Shown piece by piece: positions 35,420 through 48,258 of a stretch of DNA of 64,000 bases. A program made the position numbers and the translations under genes. Each line of letters starts with the position of its first letter. The stretch's first letter is position 1. The notes under the pieces were generated by a model. It was not told where the DNA came from. It saw nothing but the letters and a program-made list of their open reading frames with translations, and searched no databases. Location of the stretch: positions 186,001 to 250,000 of the forward strand of contig JAQQWL010000011.1 in NCBI GenBank assembly GCA_038363925.1, given 5' to 3'. The stretch comes from Apiospora phragmitis. Taxonomy: Eukaryota; Ascomycota; Sordariomycetes; Amphisphaeriales; Apiosporaceae.

Positions 35420-37800
35420 GACCTCGCTTAAGTATTATATAACGAACATAGTTAAATTAAACCCGGCGCTAGTCTTTTATTTCTTACTCACCTTTAGAGG
35501 GTAAAACGCGGCTAAAATCTTATTAGTAGGTTTTTAATATATTCACTATTAATTAATTCCTTTATTTATAAAACTAGTTTTTTTAAGCTATTAAATATTT
35601 ACGGTCTTTTTTAAAGCCAACCGTATTTATTTTATAAGAGAGCGTTTTAATTTATAACGTGACTTCGTTATAATCGAGCTAGCTTTATAAAGCCTCTCTT
35701 TACTTAGCCGGTAATATTAACGGGCGATTAAAGTCTATCTTTATAAATACCGATCGAAAATCTTTAAGTTACGCCGGGGTTTTAAACTAAAGAAGTTTAT
35801 AGTTTTATTAATATTAATTATATTTACTAAGTAGTATTTTACTAGGGATTTTATTAAATGAGCTGTCCGTACGTACGGGGGTTCCGGGTTTAATCGGGGT
35901 TATATTCCTATATTTTTATTATTCATGTCTATCTTTAGTGCGAGCTGCGAGGGGCATCATATGCCCCTTTTTATAAAACAGAAAAGGGGTTTGTACGCGC
36001 AGGCACGTGGCACCCCTTTTAGAATAGTATGGAAAACCTCAGTTCCTGCTGTTCTAATAGTTTTTAAATTCTTATGTGCGGTAAACTTTATAATTTAATT
36101 TATAAAATAGCCGTTATTTAAGGTTACCGCGTTAATTAACGATATAAAATTCGAAAAAAGTGTATACCGTCTACTTTAATTAATACTTCGCGTCGAGAAG
36201 TATATAGGCTTATACCTTTAAGAAAGCCAGCCCGTACGGCTTATATAGAGGCCTAGGTTCCCTAAGATTTAAGACTTTTTAGTTTATTTTTCGGCCTTTC
36301 GGCGCACTATTTAAAAAAGATTAACTAGTCGAGCTTATTATCCGCCCATTTTAAGATCTTATAACTTTTACTCGGCCGAGGTGTAAAGGCAAGGATTTAG
36401 TCTACTATTTTAAAGTCTCTAAACGCTTAAGCAGATAGAAAATTTACGAGCTAGTATAGGATTAATTAAGCGAACAAAGGTAGTAAACTATCTTTTCTAT
36501 TAATTTATTTTAATTTAAAAGTATTTAAGTTTAATATATTAATTAAAGATTTTACTTTAAAATCTTATAACCCACTTTTTTAACGTGTTTTATATACCTT
36601 TAATATACTCTAGCTTAAAGTTCACTTTAAACTTTAACTCTTCGTTTTTTTAATTAATTATATAAATAATATCTTAGAGTATATTTAATAAATACTAAAA
36701 CTATAATAGATTACCGAAGTCTAGTTTTTAACTTTATAAACGACCTAATAAGTTTCCTTTAATTATATTAATTTAAATTAATATTATTTACTCGGCTACT
36801 TTTATATATATAATTATAATAATTACGAGTTTAAAGCTAATCTTATAAGTGAACGTAGTTTACTATCGTAAGAAAAGTTAGCCGGCGTTTCTCTCTTAAA
36901 AGACTTAACTTATCCACTAGCTCTTTATTTATATACTAGCTATTAATTAATTATAATAATTATTAATTAAGTAAGGATATTAAACTTAATTTATTAACGT
37001 TATTAAAAACTTAACTTCCTCCGAAATATTAAGTTTATAATCGCGTTTTTATATATTATAAAATCGTTATATCTTATTATTAATTATTACGATCGGCGGG
37101 TTAGTCCCCCGCGGGGTAACACTTAAGGCGTAGAATTAAATAGAAATAACCGTTTAGTTATTTCCGAAGCTTTTACTTTATAGCGTAGTAGTTAGTCTAA
37201 ACGCACTATAACATTAATACTTTAAGTAATAGCCTTTCTCGTTTTATTTAACCTTCTTAATATAGTTATTTCGATAACTTCGGTAAAATGTTTTATTATT
37301 CGCATATTATAAAGGTTAAACTCGAGAAATCGTAACGTATATTTATTTAAATTAAAAGCTTATACTCTCTTAAATAATTAATAATATACGACTTTTAAAG
37401 TTTTATCTCTCGTTTATAATTTATTTTACTTTTCTATTAAAACTTCTTATAAATAACGTGTTTATTAATAATAAATTATTTCGATAACTTATTTTAAATA
37501 ATTAAATTAAAAGCGGCTTCGATATCGAACCGATTATAACGATTTAAAGAAGCTATATTTATTTATATTAAACGAACTACTTAAAATTTAATAAAAATTA
37601 TAAAAAAATAATACCTAGTAATAAAATAAGAAGTTTTATATATAAAAAGACCGTTTAATAACTAAGTTAAAAGAATTTTAAGAAGGAAAAATAAGGCAAG
37701 TTCATTAGAAAAGGTTTTTATAAGTATTTATCTTCGGCTCTATAGAGCCACATTTAGAGTTTCTATTTCGTATAGGGCTACCCCTAACTCCATTTTCCGC
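35420..37800. repeat. AT-rich RIP-mutated segment, unassigned
   Basis: This tail of the AT-rich island, right of the chromovirus, could not be assigned to an element; no TIR or LTR pair was found. A block at 35860-36055 has ordinary composition and contains a perfect inverted repeat (AGGGGCATCATATGCCCCT, 35950-35968). RIP signal fades at about 37700-37800. Confidence 0.5.
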
Positions 37801-38700
37801 CCAAGTCTAAAAACATTAATTTATTCGCATCTATATCTGCCCAAGTAGTTAATAACTCCTGGTACACTATGGCAGTTCACTTTCAACAGCTCCGTTATCG
37901 CAATAGATAAACCGGAGGGACCTGAACAGGAGTGAGCAATGCCAAGGCTATCCGAGCCGAACCTGAGCCGGCCTGAGCGAAGCCTGAGCAAAAGCGGCGA
38001 GGGGTTATGTAATCACTAGCGTCCAGATTGACGAGGTATAACATAAGTTCCACTAATTCGTCCTAGCCTTCGCCCCCTCGGGAGGGATTGTTCAAGTAAA
38101 GTGAGAGCCGCCAGTTCTTCTTTCCATCGTCAAGTTGCTGCAAAACTGTTTGGTTCCAGCACCTAAAATTCTTCCAATAATGTTCGTGTTAGCTTTCTTA
38201 GAGCAGCACGCCCATAGTTTAAGAATGATACGAATAAGACTAGTGACATGATTGACACTAATTACCGTGCCAAGACGGGCTTTTCCTCTAGTACCGAGTC
38301 TGGACATTGTCAGAAGTGCGGGACCCTGTCAGATCGCGAAGCAGTGGGTGATCGCCTGGACGCGGGGAATGCTCAGGGGTGTGCCTGCAGACATGCTCCA
38401 ATGAGACACATGCCTCGGCCCGTTTTCCTCTTGCGATTTGGAGATGCCCGTCCAAAAATGAAAGATGTGCATTGCAGCGACAGCAGATTTACGTATTAAC
38501 TAATAGCTGCGAAAGTGGCATGGGGACCACGAATTTAGGGAGTCGAGCAGAAGTTGTCATTGCTAATTAACCTGATTCTCTTACCAGGGAATAGTTTGCC
38601 GGTGCCTACATTGGTATATAATACTATACTCAGAATGTAAAAGCACCCCTTTACTTTCGGTCAAATATAGCATAACGAATATATCGTCTTCAGTTGCCCA
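37801..38700. other. Ordinary-composition spacer right of the AT-rich island
   Basis: Composition returns to normal. A short stretch (37925-37995) repeats CCTGAGC-like words several times. Small frames around 38092-38570 are not recognisable. This includes the likely promoter of the cytochrome b5-domain gene (weak TATAATAC at about 38615). Confidence 0.4.
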
Positions 38701-38755
38701 ACCCTTGGGAGTCAGCGTATTTCACGATACCTCAACTCATGATATCGCTGTTGTG

Positions 38756-39340
38756 ATGGAGGATCCTTCCGCAGTTATACGGGAGACACAGCCGAACTTC
38801 GTCAACCAAACATCGTCATGCACGGCTAAGAATAATAATATCCCTGGCGCCACCAACGTACCTGGAGGCAGCAGCGAAGGTGAAAAGCCCGAGGAGGAGA
38901 AGCTTAGAGCATACACGGTGCAGGAAGTGACGGAGCAAAAGTCGGGGAAACGACCTCTGGACCATAATAGGCAGCGACATTTACGATGTAACCGAGTTCC
39001 AATATCAACATCCAGGCGGTTCCAAAGGTCAGTGGTTTAACAACCTCTTACCAATACTCAGCTTTTGTTTCTTTCTCTATTTTGTTTCTTGACTATATCC
39101 GGTAGTGTGCTTCATTGACCTGGCTGTATATGCACAGTGATGCGTGGTGTCGCCGGCAAGGATGCGACCAAGAAGTTCGAGAAGCACCACCGCCGTGGCA
39201 TCCTGGAGCCGTATAAGCCCACGTATCAGGTTGGCGTACTGGCTGCGGCGGTGTCGCCACCATCTAGGGGTAGTTGGGACCAGGCTGATGCTGTTGTTTT
39301 AAAGAGAAAAGGGGGCTTGCTCGGTAAGCTCTGGAAATAG
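38756..39340 (+). CDS. Cytochrome b5-domain protein, two exons, one frameshift
   Basis: Cytochrome b5 domains bind haem and pass electrons to desaturases, hydroxylases or reductases. After a low-complexity N-terminus comes the domain: LRAYTVQEVTEQKSG, then WTIIGSDIYDVTEFQYQHPG (HPGG haem ligand loop), an intron (39028-39137, GTCAGT...GCACAG), and VMRGVAGKDATKKFEKHH, whose His supplies the second haem ligand. The protein ends KRKGGLLGKLWK. The two parts of exon 1 are one base out of phase: AAA at 38948-38950 should be AA. Without that extra A the whole domain reads through, so an assembly error is likely. Start at 38756 is preferred to 38705 because the residues before it look random. No signal peptide or clear membrane anchor is seen. 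Confidence 0.7.
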
Positions 39341-42133
39341 TAAGGCATGGTCGCACCTAGACTACAGCGGTTGGGGTCCTCATTCCGGGTAGTACATGCC
39401 ACTGAAACGAAATCAGGATAGACGAGAGACAATGGGGCTTGTCGGACTGCATGTTTCGTTTACGGAAATTGACGATGGATGACACGTTGTTGTCAAGCAT
39501 CAGCGAACAGGCATGCCATGGCAGCTGCATGGTAGAAGTTGATAACAATTTGACTACTGAGCGCGCACACCTATCTTGGCAGTCTTTACGGCTCCTTCAA
39601 GTCTTACTACCGTGACGATTTCCGACGTTTGGGCGGATTCTATTTTGCGACTGTGCCCAAATAGCGTGATCATTCCAGGGGTAACATTTGCGAGATGCAC
39701 ACCAAGTAGCTTCACCGCCTACGACGAACGAGAGCATGCCATTATGCATAGTTTAATAAGTAGAACAGAGTATATAGAAACAGTAATACGTATTTATCAC
39801 CTTTGCTTATGCGAGTGCATAGTAATATTAGTATCATAGTAGGGCGAAGGGTTCCGTGCGCCGCAGGAGATAGCTGCTCAGTATCAACATAGTGATGGGG
39901 CTGTCATAACGGATTAGGGAATAACCATTACGAACAACGGTCTCGAAGAAAACCCTCGTCTCTTTCAAATGAAATTTGTAGCGGCCTTCCTTTTCTGGGC
40001 TCGCTGCAGGGTAGAAGCACCTAGTGGCTCGGGAGCGGCGCACTTGCGGGCTCCACCCCCAAGGCAGCAGAATAACTCCAGGTTAGGCGGCGCTTCATTA
40101 GTCCCATCAGCGGACACGCGAGACATTACTAGCACAGCCAGGGGTCGCTCTCAATGCAAGAAAAAATGGTGATCACACCATGAGAGACAAATACTGCCAT
40201 CTAGGTGGTCACACCATAAGTGGAAGGCAATACCGTGCACTATGAACTGGCTGTCTGTTCGTCTTCGAACTCTCCCAACCTATGGCTTGAGTCCCTTGCT
40301 GAGCGGTTGGATTGCATCGTTTCAAGTCTCCAACCTGTCCTCAGCTGTCACCTTGGACAGTTCAATGCCTGCGTTACCCCGTAACAGGAGAAACATACGA
40401 GACTTGCAGGGCTAAGAGAGATATCGCGCCAAGAACGGCCTGTAAATGCGCTTGCTAACAGCTCAATCAGGCAACCATAAAGAGGCCGTTACACTGTCCA
40501 GCTTATCTCGCGTATTGAAAATAAGAGGAGGTTAAAGAGCAATAAGTAGGAACCACTAGAAGTGCCCGAAGAACGGAAGGGGCTTGACACCTGTCAGACT
40601 TGGCGAGGAGGAATCTCATGTAGGGAAGTGGACTCAAGCCGGGCCTTCGGTGTAGTAGGGGGCCTATGAAGTGTATGCGCTGAAATAGCTTAAAGAAGGT
40701 ATTTTGATGTGATATGATAGCAGATGTGGTATAGATGGTGGCTACACTTCAGATCCCAAAGATCCACGTGAGAGGACTACCGTATGGGATTCCTATCCTG
40801 AAATAGGAACATATAAGAAATCGACATCATGGACCGGGTAGGCCTTGTCATAGAAGAGCGACGACGAGGTAACAACCAAAGAGGCTCAAACAAGGGGTCA
40901 CCCGTATACGGACCGCAATTTGATCGTCACGAAGCTTGCCTAGGTACTTAATTACTCAGGCCATGTGAAAAGTTGCAGAAATATGTCTTGAAGTGCCGCA
41001 AACAGCCAGATGGAAAATGGATGCCTAATTCTCAACACACACATTTTCCTAGCTCGTAAGCTCTGGGCAGTATGGCCGATCCGAGTAGGCCGCAGGACCA
41101 AAAGCACCGTGCCCGCCAATGGCGCCAGCTGTGGCATCGGGATATCTACAGAATGGTAAGATAATAAATGAGTTACTGTAGCATTATGGGTAAAAAGACG
41201 TCTCAAGATAGACTGTGCATTTTGAGATGCCTGGAGACCGAATTTCCCATCGTTGTCTGCCCAGGTGTGGCGCTTAAGAGGGGTGGGAAACACGGTGGCC
41301 CAAGCGTCGTCGGACTTTAGCCACCCAAATCTGGTTGGTCAGCCACTCACTGCCTTCGCTGTCCTTTCACCCTCACCAAGACAATCCCAAACGACCCCAG
41401 ATTTGACTTCCAGGCAGCAAGATTCGATAGTGAACAGCAGGGTTCCTCCTTACCTGCGGTCGATCTGGTGCTCCACATTGAAGCTAAGAACGGCCGCTTG
41501 ACTTTACCTTAGGCACCGAAATTGTTCAAACTGCGCACCTGCAGTGTCCGTGGGCCGGGAGGCGTCGCGCCAGCGAAGGCAGCCATATTCTACCTGAGCT
41601 TACCTACTCGTACAACACAAAATGGGGGATCAGCGACTTCACATCCGCATCTTCCAGTTCCTTTGGAACCAACGTACTGTTCGTCTATCTATTATATTCT
41701 GTCTGTTCGCCGTATGCAGCAGCTTTCTCTATTTTGGGATATTATCCTTGTAATCCGACATATTGGTCGTTACCCCCATCCGGGCCTAACCTGACTGGAG
41801 GCTGGACCCCGCCTAACCTTCGCACTAATAACAGCACATCATCCCCGCCATCAACCTGGATACACAATTCCAGCATCTTGGCTTTAAACAGCAGCCTTAC
41901 CTAGGCAGACACTACGCATACCATATCAATTGCTGGTGTCAAGCTGCTCATTTCGTATCGATATATTCTGTAGTCAACGATCCCGTCATCGGCCAGCCAT
42001 TCCATCACCAAGCCGCAATCCCATCGACACCGCAACCCTCACTGTCGCTAACTAGGTATTTGGACGTACAGAACAGGGGCCTTGCTCTAACACCCTAGGC
42101 TGACTGGTCTGAGGGGGACGACCGTCACCCAAC
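39341..42133. other. Long intergenic stretch
   Basis: No gene is recognisable. Small frames (such as 40952-41293 minus) carry no family motifs. A word of the form GTGATCACACCAT / GTGGTCACACCAT recurs at 40170-40215. The last 250 bases are pyrimidine-rich leader sequence of the gene that starts at 42134. Confidence 0.5.
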
Positions 42134-45100
42134 ATGGAGTCTTATCTGCCCCTGGGTGGCTTCCAGCTGCCATTCCAGCGGCGGCTCAGCAGGCTCTACA
42201 ATGACACCAAGAAGTCCTCCGACTTCGTCAAGGAGCCATCCTCGGAAGACCCGGAGATCAAGGCTCTGCATCGCAAGCTCAAAATCCAGAAGGACCGCCT
42301 CGTCGGCTGGGGGCTGGAATGGAGCGACCCGTCCAATCAGTCGGCCGAGATCGACGAATCGCTCTCCAAGGCCGGGCTCAGCGACTTGGTCGGCAGCATC
42401 ATGTCAACTATAAAGGACATATTGGCAGAGGCCGAACCCCTGTGGCTGAGCTCCAAGCGCTGGATAGGGGAAAAGGAACCCGAAAGGCCCGTAGGCGACA
42501 AGAAGATCCCCATAGTCGTGTGGGACAAAACGCGATTCGAAGACTTGATCAAGGACCTCACAGCTTCCATCGACACCCTCCATGATCTATCCAGGACCAG
42601 GTCGTCTGCCACGTCGTCGAGCAGGATGGGCAGATTGACCAAGTCGCCGTCTTTGCTGGAAGAAATGCGCCCGTTCGGCTCGACGCGCATTCAGACGCCT
42701 CAGCAGATTGATCCGCAGACACTGACCAACATCCAGAACATGCAGGCTGTACCGTTGGCGTCGCCCATCACCTCGGAACGGCGCTCCCAGGAGATCGTCT
42801 TCATGGGAAAACAGGCGTTTGCCGATGTGCGACGCGGACGCCAGGGATGGTCACCGCTTCTACTCGAGTATGCTCAGTTCGATCCTATCTACTCGACGAC
42901 CGGCATCATGCCTTCCATGTCCCGCTTCGAAAAACTCAGCGCAGGACTCCAGGCCGAGTCGCACAGGTCTCCTGGAGCCTGGAGTGGTTTGCCTCTGTTG
43001 CTCGGCTACTACGAGGACATGGAGAACTCCCGACTGGGCCTCGTCTACCAATTCCCCGCCAACTTCAGCCCCGTCACTTTCGAGAACCTAACACAGAACC
43101 CCATCGACAACCTGTGCACGTTGAGCGAGCTTCTGTCGCGTCCCGATTTCGAGCCACGCTTGGAGGCAAAGTTCCGCCTGGCCCACAACCTCGCCAACAC
43201 AATCTTCGACATGCACGCACGAGGCATCACCCATGGTAACCTTCTGGATTCAACGATATCATTCTGCAGCCCGGTTGGCAGTGAGCACAGCATGGATGTG
43301 GCAGAAGTTGATGTCAGGAAGCCTCTTGTGTCTAGTTTTGACCTGTTCCTGAGGATGGTCCGACGCTACCGGCATCAGTGGGAACCACCCTCTACCGACA
43401 TCCCCTGGACCCACGAACAACACCCCAGTCACCCCTGGCTAGCTCCAGAGACTCCAAGACCCTCGACCTCTACTCCCTCGCTATGCTGCTTGTCTCTATC
43501 GGTCTATGGACAAAGCTTGAGAACTTGACCCGGGCCCGAGCTCACCGAGCATTCCGGAGTCTGTCCTCGAGCAACTTGCTATTAGATGTGGCACGCTCTA
43601 CATGAAGGCGGTGCAGGCCTGTTGGAACGCGGTCGACCAGGAACTTATGCGACCAGGTGCAGGCGACGAGATACTGAGTCAGGTTCAGATCCGAGCTAGT
43701 CGCTACCTCGAGGCCTGCTCCATTATCGACGGTGTCAGTGGCCTGGACGATCGGATTAGCGCCGATATTGGAGACGTGCCTATCACTCCACGCGAGCGTC
43801 AGCCATCGCTTGCCGTCTCCATGTCCTCCCTGGCTGGCCCGTCCAAGGGCGACACCAAATCCCGATCCCCCGCTACCCCTCTCCCGGCAGAGCGCAGGGT
43901 TGAGCAATCCGATGTCTTCCAGCCAGAATTTGCATCAGATCTGGGGAAGCATGGTTCAACTTTTGGTGAATTGCCTTCTGAGCAGGGCAAGAGTCGCGCA
44001 GGTCCCACTCCGGCCCAGACGACCGAGCCTGTTGCTCCCCTTTCAGATAAGCCTAAGGTATCCAAAGCTCGCCTCTATCCACAGATTCCTCTGCCGCCTG
44101 ATGCCGTCAAGCAATGGAATAGTGTGGTCATGCCGCAAATCAACATGGCGCTGAAACACTTCTACCGCAAGAACCCCGAGTCCGTCGAGATCTCGCTCGA
44201 GTCTATCGGCGAGTCTCCACAGGCGATTACGCCCACGGTGCTTGTCGTTTGCACTTCGGTCAGCAAGGTCCGCTCTATCCTGAAGAAGAAGCTCGGTGTG
44301 CTGTTTGATGGATCCACGGGATTTGGGCTCAAAGTGTGCCGGGGGTCCATGCTTCGGTCTAGGAAGGGGAGGTGACCCGAAGCATGGCCAAGAGCGATGA
44401 AGCAGGATCCGACATGGGGGAGGGAGAAGTGGAAGCTGCCAACCCCGACTACCAAGAACGACCTCATAATGGAGCGAGCATTGGAGCTTGGATTGGTGAC
44501 CGGCACCTCCCTCCAGTGAGCCTTGGCGGCCTGATCATGGTCGACGATAAGCCGTACGGCATGACGGTGCATCACATGCTGGACGACCCCGACCAAGCCC
44601 ACAACCAGAAGGACGATCCGATAGGAATACCACCGGTCCGAAGTAGTGCAGCCTCTCAAAGCTTCACCCATCTACAAGAGACGGATACATCAGAAAGCAG
44701 CAGCGGCGACGACTTCGCGTGCGAGTTCTCCGACAGCGAGTCTGACTACTCGGTCACAGACTTGACTAGCGACGACGAGAGCGAGGATGAAGACGAAGAG
44801 TTCATGGAACCTGGGGACATACCAGGCATAGAGCCAGGTCTGGGAGAAGGATATGTCGTAACGCAACCGGCCCTGGACGACATAGGCGACGGCTTCTATC
44901 CCTCGGAAGACACCATGGATGATGACCATCTGGATACTTGTCGTCTTGGCGAGGTATATGCCTCTTCGGGAATACGAAGGCGCCATGATCCTGAAGGCCT
45001 CATTCACGAGATTGATTGGGCCCTCTTCTCGTTTGAAGATGAGAGACTTCCAGACCAAGACCAGAATCGGGTACCGCAGGCTTTACCGGACTCGCCAAGC

Positions 45101-45708
45101 GGCTTACTCCAACCCACTGCGATTACTTCCTCGTCGGAGTTGCTCGGATTGGAGGTGCAGTGTATTGGCCGGACAAGTGGCATGCAGACGGGCTTGATCA
45201 TGCCCGCCCTCACCTCGGTCAAGATCTACGGGCGCGCATCCCCAGCCACACGTACCAAGTCAGCAGCAAAGCCGCGCCGAGAACAGGAGGAGGCAAGACG
45301 GAGCCGACCATGAGCGAGCTGACCACTGCCAACATGCGCAGGATACCGGGCTTATCACTGGGCGTACCAGGAGATTCGGGAGCGTGGATTATGGAGCGCC
45401 ACAACGGCTCACTCTGCGGACACGTTCTGGCCTGGAGCGAGCGCAAGCAGGTGGCTTACATATGTCCGATGGAGGTCTTGATGTTGGATATTGCCGAAAC
45501 GCTCGAGGCTTCCGACGTGAGACTACCCGGTGGGAGATCGGTGTTATCCGGTCGGCATCAAGAGGTTGACCTAGACGACTTGGTTGATGAGGATGAGGAT
45601 GAGGATGAGGATGAGGATGAGGATGTGGGTGCGGACGAACCGGAACTCACGAGCAGTATGAGAAGGCTTGCGGAGGATCTGGATAGGATACACATGGGAG
45701 AGCAGTAG
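42134..45708 (+). CDS. HeLo-like / pseudokinase / trypsin-like protease protein
   Basis: A single reading, with no stops except where it slips frame, covers about 1,190 codons. Residues 1-115 form a helical segment with [20 protein letters not shown], resembling fungal HeLo-type cell-death domains. Residues 225-500 resemble the pseudokinase found in HET-s/LopB-type fungal proteins: RLGLVYQFP at the hinge, [22 protein letters not shown] instead of HRD, SSFDLF instead of DFG, and [16 protein letters not shown] Ser/Pro linker follows, then a helix-rich segment ([18 protein letters not shown]). The last third is a serine-protease-like domain with [11 protein letters not shown] (His), IDWALF (Asp, 45014-45016) and VPGDSGAW (Ser, 45376-45378), with an acidic insert inside it and an acidic Asp/Glu repeat near the end (45585-45627). 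One-base slips occur at about 43351, 43530, 43551, 44367 (GGGG) and 45235 (CCCC). These are probably assembly indels, though decay is possible. Confidence 0.72.
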
Positions 45709-47183
45709 GGTGGTATCATGATGCATATCAATAATTGATTGAATGAGAATAATGAATAAAAGCCCTTACCCCTCTCATCCTCTTGACTGACCAGGCGCTG
45801 ACGGGCGCGAACCCTGTGATGATCGCCAGTGCCCCTCCAGGACTGCCACCAAACTAACCGTCGCAACTATTGGGAAGCATTGCAAAGCCGGATGGGGACT
45901 GAAGCCCTGAGCTTACGTGCTTTATCACCTTTATTTCTAGACGTTGGGCCGTACTATGTAAGCGCCGTTTTGTGTCACCTAGAAATGCGCATGGGGAGAT
46001 TTCAGGCTAGTTTGGTTAGTGTATTGGTGGCGGTTCACTTTTTAATGCCGCCCGCCAGAAGCGTTAAACTTGGGTCTTGCCGAGTTGTTACGGCCGGCCA
46101 GCACTAGGGAACTTAGGAGATAGAATCCTGTCCAGAGGATGAGAAATGTCCATCTCATCTCTAATGCCTATTCTTAAAACTGCATCTTGTTATTACTAAG
46201 TCGGTTGGCAAGAATGAGAAGCAGGGTGCATGGGTACGGAGGCGTCTCCGAGGCCAAGACCAGCAAAAATTGGCAGGGTGGGTTATGTCCGACTCATGTT
46301 TGCCGACGGTTGACGCAATCAGGGGTTCTCCATCGGCTTTCATAGACTTATCGCCGCAAGGAGAGAAGGGTTAGTAATTCAGTAACCATTGTCAACGAGA
46401 CCTCAATTGCCATATGCGAAAGCCCCTTTCATTGCTTCGAATCCTACTTAATCTATTCGTTTATTGTTATTGGAATGAAATGGCGCAGGCATGACGACAG
46501 TGAGGGAAGAACCGCTTAAACTCCGATCGGCGGCGTTAGCTCTGAGCTCTACTTATGTCAGCAAGAATCTCAGGCACTCGCTACTCGCTACTCGCTACTC
46601 GCTACTCGCTGGCTAGGAAGTTGCTGCAGCTAGGCTTTGATAAGTTGAAGTTAGTGAACGACCCGTGAGCGACCGACGGCAACTGCCGGTGCGGAAGAAG
46701 ACCGCGCGCCCACTACCGATCTCGTGGGTTCTCGTGGGTACCGACCAGCGAAAAGTTCCCACTTGCATGACGTCCTATCTCATTGGAGATCTACTTTTAT
46801 CTAGATGCATCTGTGTGGACCGACACCGAGGAGCGCCACTTTTCACTCCAGCAACCAGGCTCGGAAATAGGATAGCCATGGAAACTTAACGTCATCGAAG
46901 TTTCGCTGGCTGGGTAGATAAATAAAAATCCGAAAAACTCAACTCCCCCGATGCTGCCGATTTGTCAGGTCGCTTGGGGCTTCGAGTAATATAAAAAGCC
47001 ATGTCGTTGCCGCACTGGTTTGGGATGTTGTTTTCCGGAGAGCATCAGAGTCTTTAGAGACAATAATAAACACACACAGCTTTACTATAAAAACAATAAC
47101 TTGAACGGTTTCCCTTGAGTGTCTAGGATACTAGAATATATTTTCGCAAGCTTCCACCTACCACATCACACATCAATCTCAAC
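45709..47183. other. Intergenic region
   Basis: This is the 3' flank of the protease gene and the upstream region of the dehydrogenase. Five exact copies of the heptamer ACTCGCT stand in tandem at 46576-46610. No gene is recognised. Confidence 0.6.
46990..46998 (+). promoter_or_regulatory. Likely TATA element of the dehydrogenase gene
   Basis: TATAAAAAG lies about 190 bases before the ATG, followed by a pyrimidine- and A-rich leader. The position suits a transcription start some 50-90 bases downstream and a leader of about 100 bases. No other core element was identified. Confidence 0.4.
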
Positions 47184-48258
47184 ATGCCTTCCTTCACCGT
47201 CTTTAAGGGTACCAAAGATGGCAACCCGAAGAAGAGCACCACCACCCGGCCCGACGAGCTCCAGGGCGACCAGGTCTACATGCGGATAACTGCGTCCGGT
47301 CTCTGCGGAACCGATCTTCACTACGTAAGTTTGAGCCCATACTGCCCACACCTAGCTTATCCCTCTAGACGTATATATAAATATACTGACACTGCCATCC
47401 ACAGAAAACCGCCGACATGGCCCTTGGCCACGAAGGCGTCGGCGTCGTCGAGCAAGTCGGCCCCGACGTCAAGGACCTCAAGAAGGGCGACCGCGTCGGC
47501 TGGGGCTACGAGCACGACTGCTGCGGCCGCTGCCAGGAGTGCCTCAAGGGCAACGAGTGCTACTGCCCGTCGCGCGCCATGTACGGCTACGCGGACCTGG
47601 ACCAGGGCAGCTTCGGCACGCACGCCGTCTGGCGCGAGGCCTTCCTGTTCAAGCTGCCCGACGGGCTGAGCGACGAGCATGCGGCCCCCCTGCAGTGCGG
47701 CGGCGCCACCGTCTGGAACGCGCTGCGGGCGTACAACGCGCAGCCGACCGAGACGGTCGGCGTCATGGGCGTCGGCGGGCTGGGCCACCTGGCGATCCAG
47801 TTCGCGGCCAAGATGGGCTGCCGCGTCGTCGTGCTGAGCGGCAGCGACAGCAAGAAGGACGAGGCGCTGCGGCTGGGCGCGCACGAGTTCCACGCGACCA
47901 AGGGCGCGACCGAACTAAAAACCGAGACGAAGCTGAACCGGCTGCTGGTGACGACGTCGGCCATGCCCAACTGGGACCTGGTGCTGCCGCTGCTGGCGCC
48001 GGGGGCCGTCATCCACCCGCTCGCCATCGACGAGGGCGACCTGCAGATCCCGTACATGCCGCTGCTTCTGGGCGGCATCGCGATCCGGGGGTCCGTCGTC
48101 GCGCCGCGCCACCTGCACAACGAGATGCTGCAGTTCGCGGCCCTGCACCGGATCGCGCCCGTCGTCGAGACGTTCCCGATGAGCGAGGAGGGGATCCGGG
48201 AGGCGATGGGGAAGCTGGAGAAGGGGGGGTGCACTTCCGGGCGGTGCTGAAGAACTAG
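47184..48258 (+). CDS. Zinc-dependent alcohol dehydrogenase (GroES-like)
   Basis: A medium-chain zinc dehydrogenase, probably oxidising or reducing alcohol/aldehyde pairs with NAD(P) in the cytosol. Exon 1 is 47184-47324, the intron 47325-47404 (GTAAGT...CCACAG), exon 2 from 47405. Key features are GLCGTDLHY (catalytic zinc Cys), GHEGVGVVEQVG (zinc His-Glu), four structural-zinc cysteines in CCGRCQECLKGNEC, GVGGLGHLAIQFAAKMG (Rossmann fold) and SDSKKDEALRLGA. Length is about 330 residues, usual for the fungal family. As written, the frame ends early (TGA 48248-48250) with CTSGRC. One extra G in the seven-G run at 48223-48229 would restore the conserved ending VHFRAVLKN with stop at 48256-48258. 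I take that as the real end and the missing G as an assembly error. Confidence 0.9.

Noticed and set aside
14519..37800. The AT-rich island as a centromere or mitochondrial insertion
   Set aside because: It resolves into bounded transposons with RIP signatures; no mitochondrial genes or satellite arrays are seen. Its place in the chromosome cannot be judged from this window.
45585..45627. GAGGAT repeat as a microsatellite
   Set aside because: It keeps the reading frame and encodes an acidic Asp/Glu tract in the protease gene, so it is treated as part of the coding sequence.
46576..46610. ACTCGCT heptamer array as a CRISPR-like or regulatory array
   Set aside because: Five perfect direct copies without spacers are a simple tandem repeat.
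47539..48258. 239-codon frame rich in Arg, Ala and Gly
   Set aside because: Shadow of the dehydrogenase, except that its last dozen residues give the true C-terminus after the poly-G slip.
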